DNA of 34,952 nt from Chromatiaceae bacterium. GTDB taxonomy: Bacteria > Pseudomonadota > Gammaproteobacteria > Chromatiales > Chromatiaceae. The position numbers were made by a program, and so were the translations under genes. Numbering within the stretch: position 1 is the first letter of the stretch; every line of letters begins with the position of its first letter. Where the stretch lies: the NCBI GenBank assembly GCA_020851955.1, contig JADZBU010000029.1, positions 1-34,952 of the forward strand, given 5' to 3'. This document shows positions 33,891-34,952 of this stretch, in pieces. The notes under the pieces are model-generated. The model saw only the letters and a program-made list of their open reading frames with translations, was not told where the DNA came from and made no database searches.

Positions 33891-34183
33891 ATCAAACCGC
33901 GATCAGGGTCCCGCCACCACCAGCTGTGCTTGCCTCCGTCCTGGGCTGAATCGTGTTTTCGCTTCTAAGGCATCACAAGGTGCGGGTGGGGTCGTGCTGA
34001 CTACATTGTCAGAAACGGTGCTCCTCCTTCCAGCCCAACCCATCCTCCGGGGGTATAAACATAATAATTACATGGTTTATGCATAGCTGCGCAGAGGGGA
34101 TTCTCAACCCCTGCCACCGACCACATCATGATCATGCGCCGGGATGATATCCACGGCAGTCACATAAACAGAGGAGTCCCAAG
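33891..34183. other. Intergenic region upstream of the small phage-like genes
   Basis: No gene is recognised. It becomes AT-rich near 34040-34090 (TATAAACATAATAATTACATGG), a plausible promoter area for the genes at 34184 and 34469. GAGGAG stands just before the ATG at 34184. Confidence 0.4.
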
Positions 34184-34453
34184 ATGAGAAATTACGTTGA
34201 ACCTCCTGCCATGCAGCGAGCGCAATCCACGACGCCTCCTGCTTGGCGGAGCATTTCTGCGCTGGCAGAGCGGATCAATGCAGGCGCGCGCCATGAAACT
34301 TTCAGCACACATTCGATCAGGCACTTGGTCCGCAACGCCGCACGCAATGGCCTTCAACCCTACATCCGCCGCCTGGGACGGAAAATCCTGGTCGACGAGG
34401 TGGGTTTCCTTGAGTGGCTCGCATCACCAGAAAAAAGTCATATCAATCAGTAA
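34184..34453 (+). CDS. Small AlpA/excisionase-like DNA-binding protein
   Basis: An 89-residue protein. A flexible start is followed by a helix (ISALAERINAG), then FSTHSIRHLVRNAARNGLQP, then RRLGRKILVDEVGFLEWLAS. A winged helix ending in a strand of the type RRLGRKxxVDxxxFxxWL is typical of MerR/AlpA-like excisionase proteins of islands, which bind DNA near integrase genes or attachment sites. The assignment is by pattern only. GAGGAG is spaced well before the ATG, and the next gene starts 15 bases later, so both are probably one operon. Confidence 0.6.
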   Translation: MRNYVEPPAMQRAQSTTPPAWRSISALAERINAGARHETFSTHSIRHLVRNAARNGLQPYIRRLGRKILVDEVGFLEWLASPEKSHINQ

Positions 34454-34468
34454 ATAAGGGGATAAAAC

Positions 34469-34852
34469 ATGAACATTAACGATATTGCTACACCTACCTA
34501 CCTAAAAGCATCGGACCTCCAGGGCAAGGAGATCCAGGATGTTATTAGGAAAACCTATGGCGTCGAGTTCGAGGGAGCCAAGAAGAAAATTGTGGTCGAA
34601 TTGGCGCGTGATGGGCGGGCGGTGGTCCTCAATCGCACCAACAGGGATACGATCGCCAGTGCCTACGGCGCCGAGACGGACGACTGGACTGGTAAACCGG
34701 TGGTTGTGCGCGCAGAGACCACCAGTTTCCAGGGCAGACCCACGCTCGGCGTTCGGGTACACATCCCCGTTGCCCCTCAGAAAGGCGCAGAGTCCCCGTT
34801 CGACCAGTTCAACTCCCCTGCTGAATTTGGCAACCCCTTTAATTTTAACTAA
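34469..34852 (+). CDS. Hypothetical phage/island protein
   Basis: A 127-residue acidic soluble protein beginning MNINDIATPTYLKASDLQGK. It resembles a family of small phage and island proteins that start with a YLKASDLQGK phrase, have a VVLNRTNRDTIASAYG centre and a WTGKPVVVRAETTSFQGRP segment, and a variable tail (here Pro/Phe/Asn-rich). The fold suggests a small beta-barrel, perhaps single-strand DNA binding, but no function is established. A GGGG box stands before the ATG. The stop is followed at once by a strong hairpin. Confidence 0.6.
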   Translation: MNINDIATPTYLKASDLQGKEIQDVIRKTYGVEFEGAKKKIVVELARDGRAVVLNRTNRDTIASAYGAETDDWTGKPVVVRAETTSFQGRPTLGVRVHIPVAPQKGAESPFDQFNSPAEFGNPFNFN

Positions 34853-34861
34853 AAATACCAT

Positions 34862-34889
34862 GCCTGCCCCTCGCTTCAGAGGGGCAGGC
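34862..34889 (+). terminator. GC hairpin after the phage-like gene
   Basis: GCCTGCCCCTC and its exact complement form an 11-base stem with loop GCTTCA, nine bases after the stop codon. No T-run follows, so termination would be weak or Rho-assisted. It may instead separate the expression of this gene from the next one. Confidence 0.55.
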
Positions 34890-34903
34890 CACCGGATAAG
34901 AAG

Positions 34904-34952
34904 ATGTACAAGAAACCAAAAGCTAATACCAGATTCGATCGCCAGGCCGGCA
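34904..34952 (+). CDS. Possible start of a further gene, cut by the window edge
   Basis: An open frame begins MYKKPKANTRFDRQAG and runs off the window. A weak purine-rich stretch (GATAAGAAG) precedes it. Too little is visible to name it; the basic N-terminus would fit a phage or island protein. Confidence 0.3.
   Translation, partial: MYKKPKANTRFDRQAG

Noticed and set aside
33660-34086. Two plus-strand frames of about 100 codons opposite the IS256 remnant
   Set aside because: They are shadows of the decayed minus-strand transposase and have no recognisable features.

Overview
The window looks like chromosomal DNA of a GC-rich, sulfur-oxidising gammaproteobacterium, most plausibly a purple sulfur bacterium or relative (Chromatiales). 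The basis is the soxA-soxX-soxB-thioredoxin block, the asmA-mutY-yggX order and the overall codon style. The lineage is an inference from gene content, not a database result.

Positions 1-7078 (+ strand) are a thiosulfate-oxidation and sensing block: the C-terminal end of soxA, a soxX with an unusual Ala/Lys-rich spacer, soxB with a Tat signal, and a secreted two-domain thioredoxin (SoxW-like). A two-component pair of TtrS/TtrR architecture follows: a periplasmic PhnD-like sensor kinase with a PAS domain, and a FixJ-type regulator. SoxAX and SoxB act on sulfur carried by SoxYZ (not in the window), the thioredoxin probably keeps Sox partners reduced, and the kinase/regulator may sense an oxidised sulfur anion. 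A lone MazE-like DUF3018 antitoxin follows, with no toxin gene beside it.

Positions 7374-18317 are ordinary chromosome. On the minus strand lie a very large hybrid histidine kinase (cache-like sensor, HAMP, four PAS, HisKA, ATPase, REC, HPt) overlapping by ATGA with a REC-GGDEF diguanylate cyclase, then trmB-fetA-fetB and a KefB/C-like antiporter. A LysE-family exporter is on the plus strand.

Positions 18534-23795 hold a tRNA-Gly(CCC), a small less GC-rich segment with a DUF4160/DUF2442 pair (the DUF4160 gene is frameshifted in a run of eight A/T), then asmA, mutY, yggX and a tRNA-Phe(GAA).

From the tRNA-Phe rightwards (23796-34952) the sequence is an accessory region, probably a decayed island. 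It holds a broken tyrosine integrase split by an IS4-family element, which is itself split by an intact IS21-family element. Exact target duplications mark both insertions (8 bp CCCTAGCC and 6 bp CGAGAG). Further right are an AT-rich orphan gene, a second IS21-family element (8 bp duplication TTCCTGGA, istB frameshifted), a shattered IS256-family transposase, and two small phage/island-type genes that run toward the window edge. No CRISPR array, rRNA gene or complete novel defence system was recognised.
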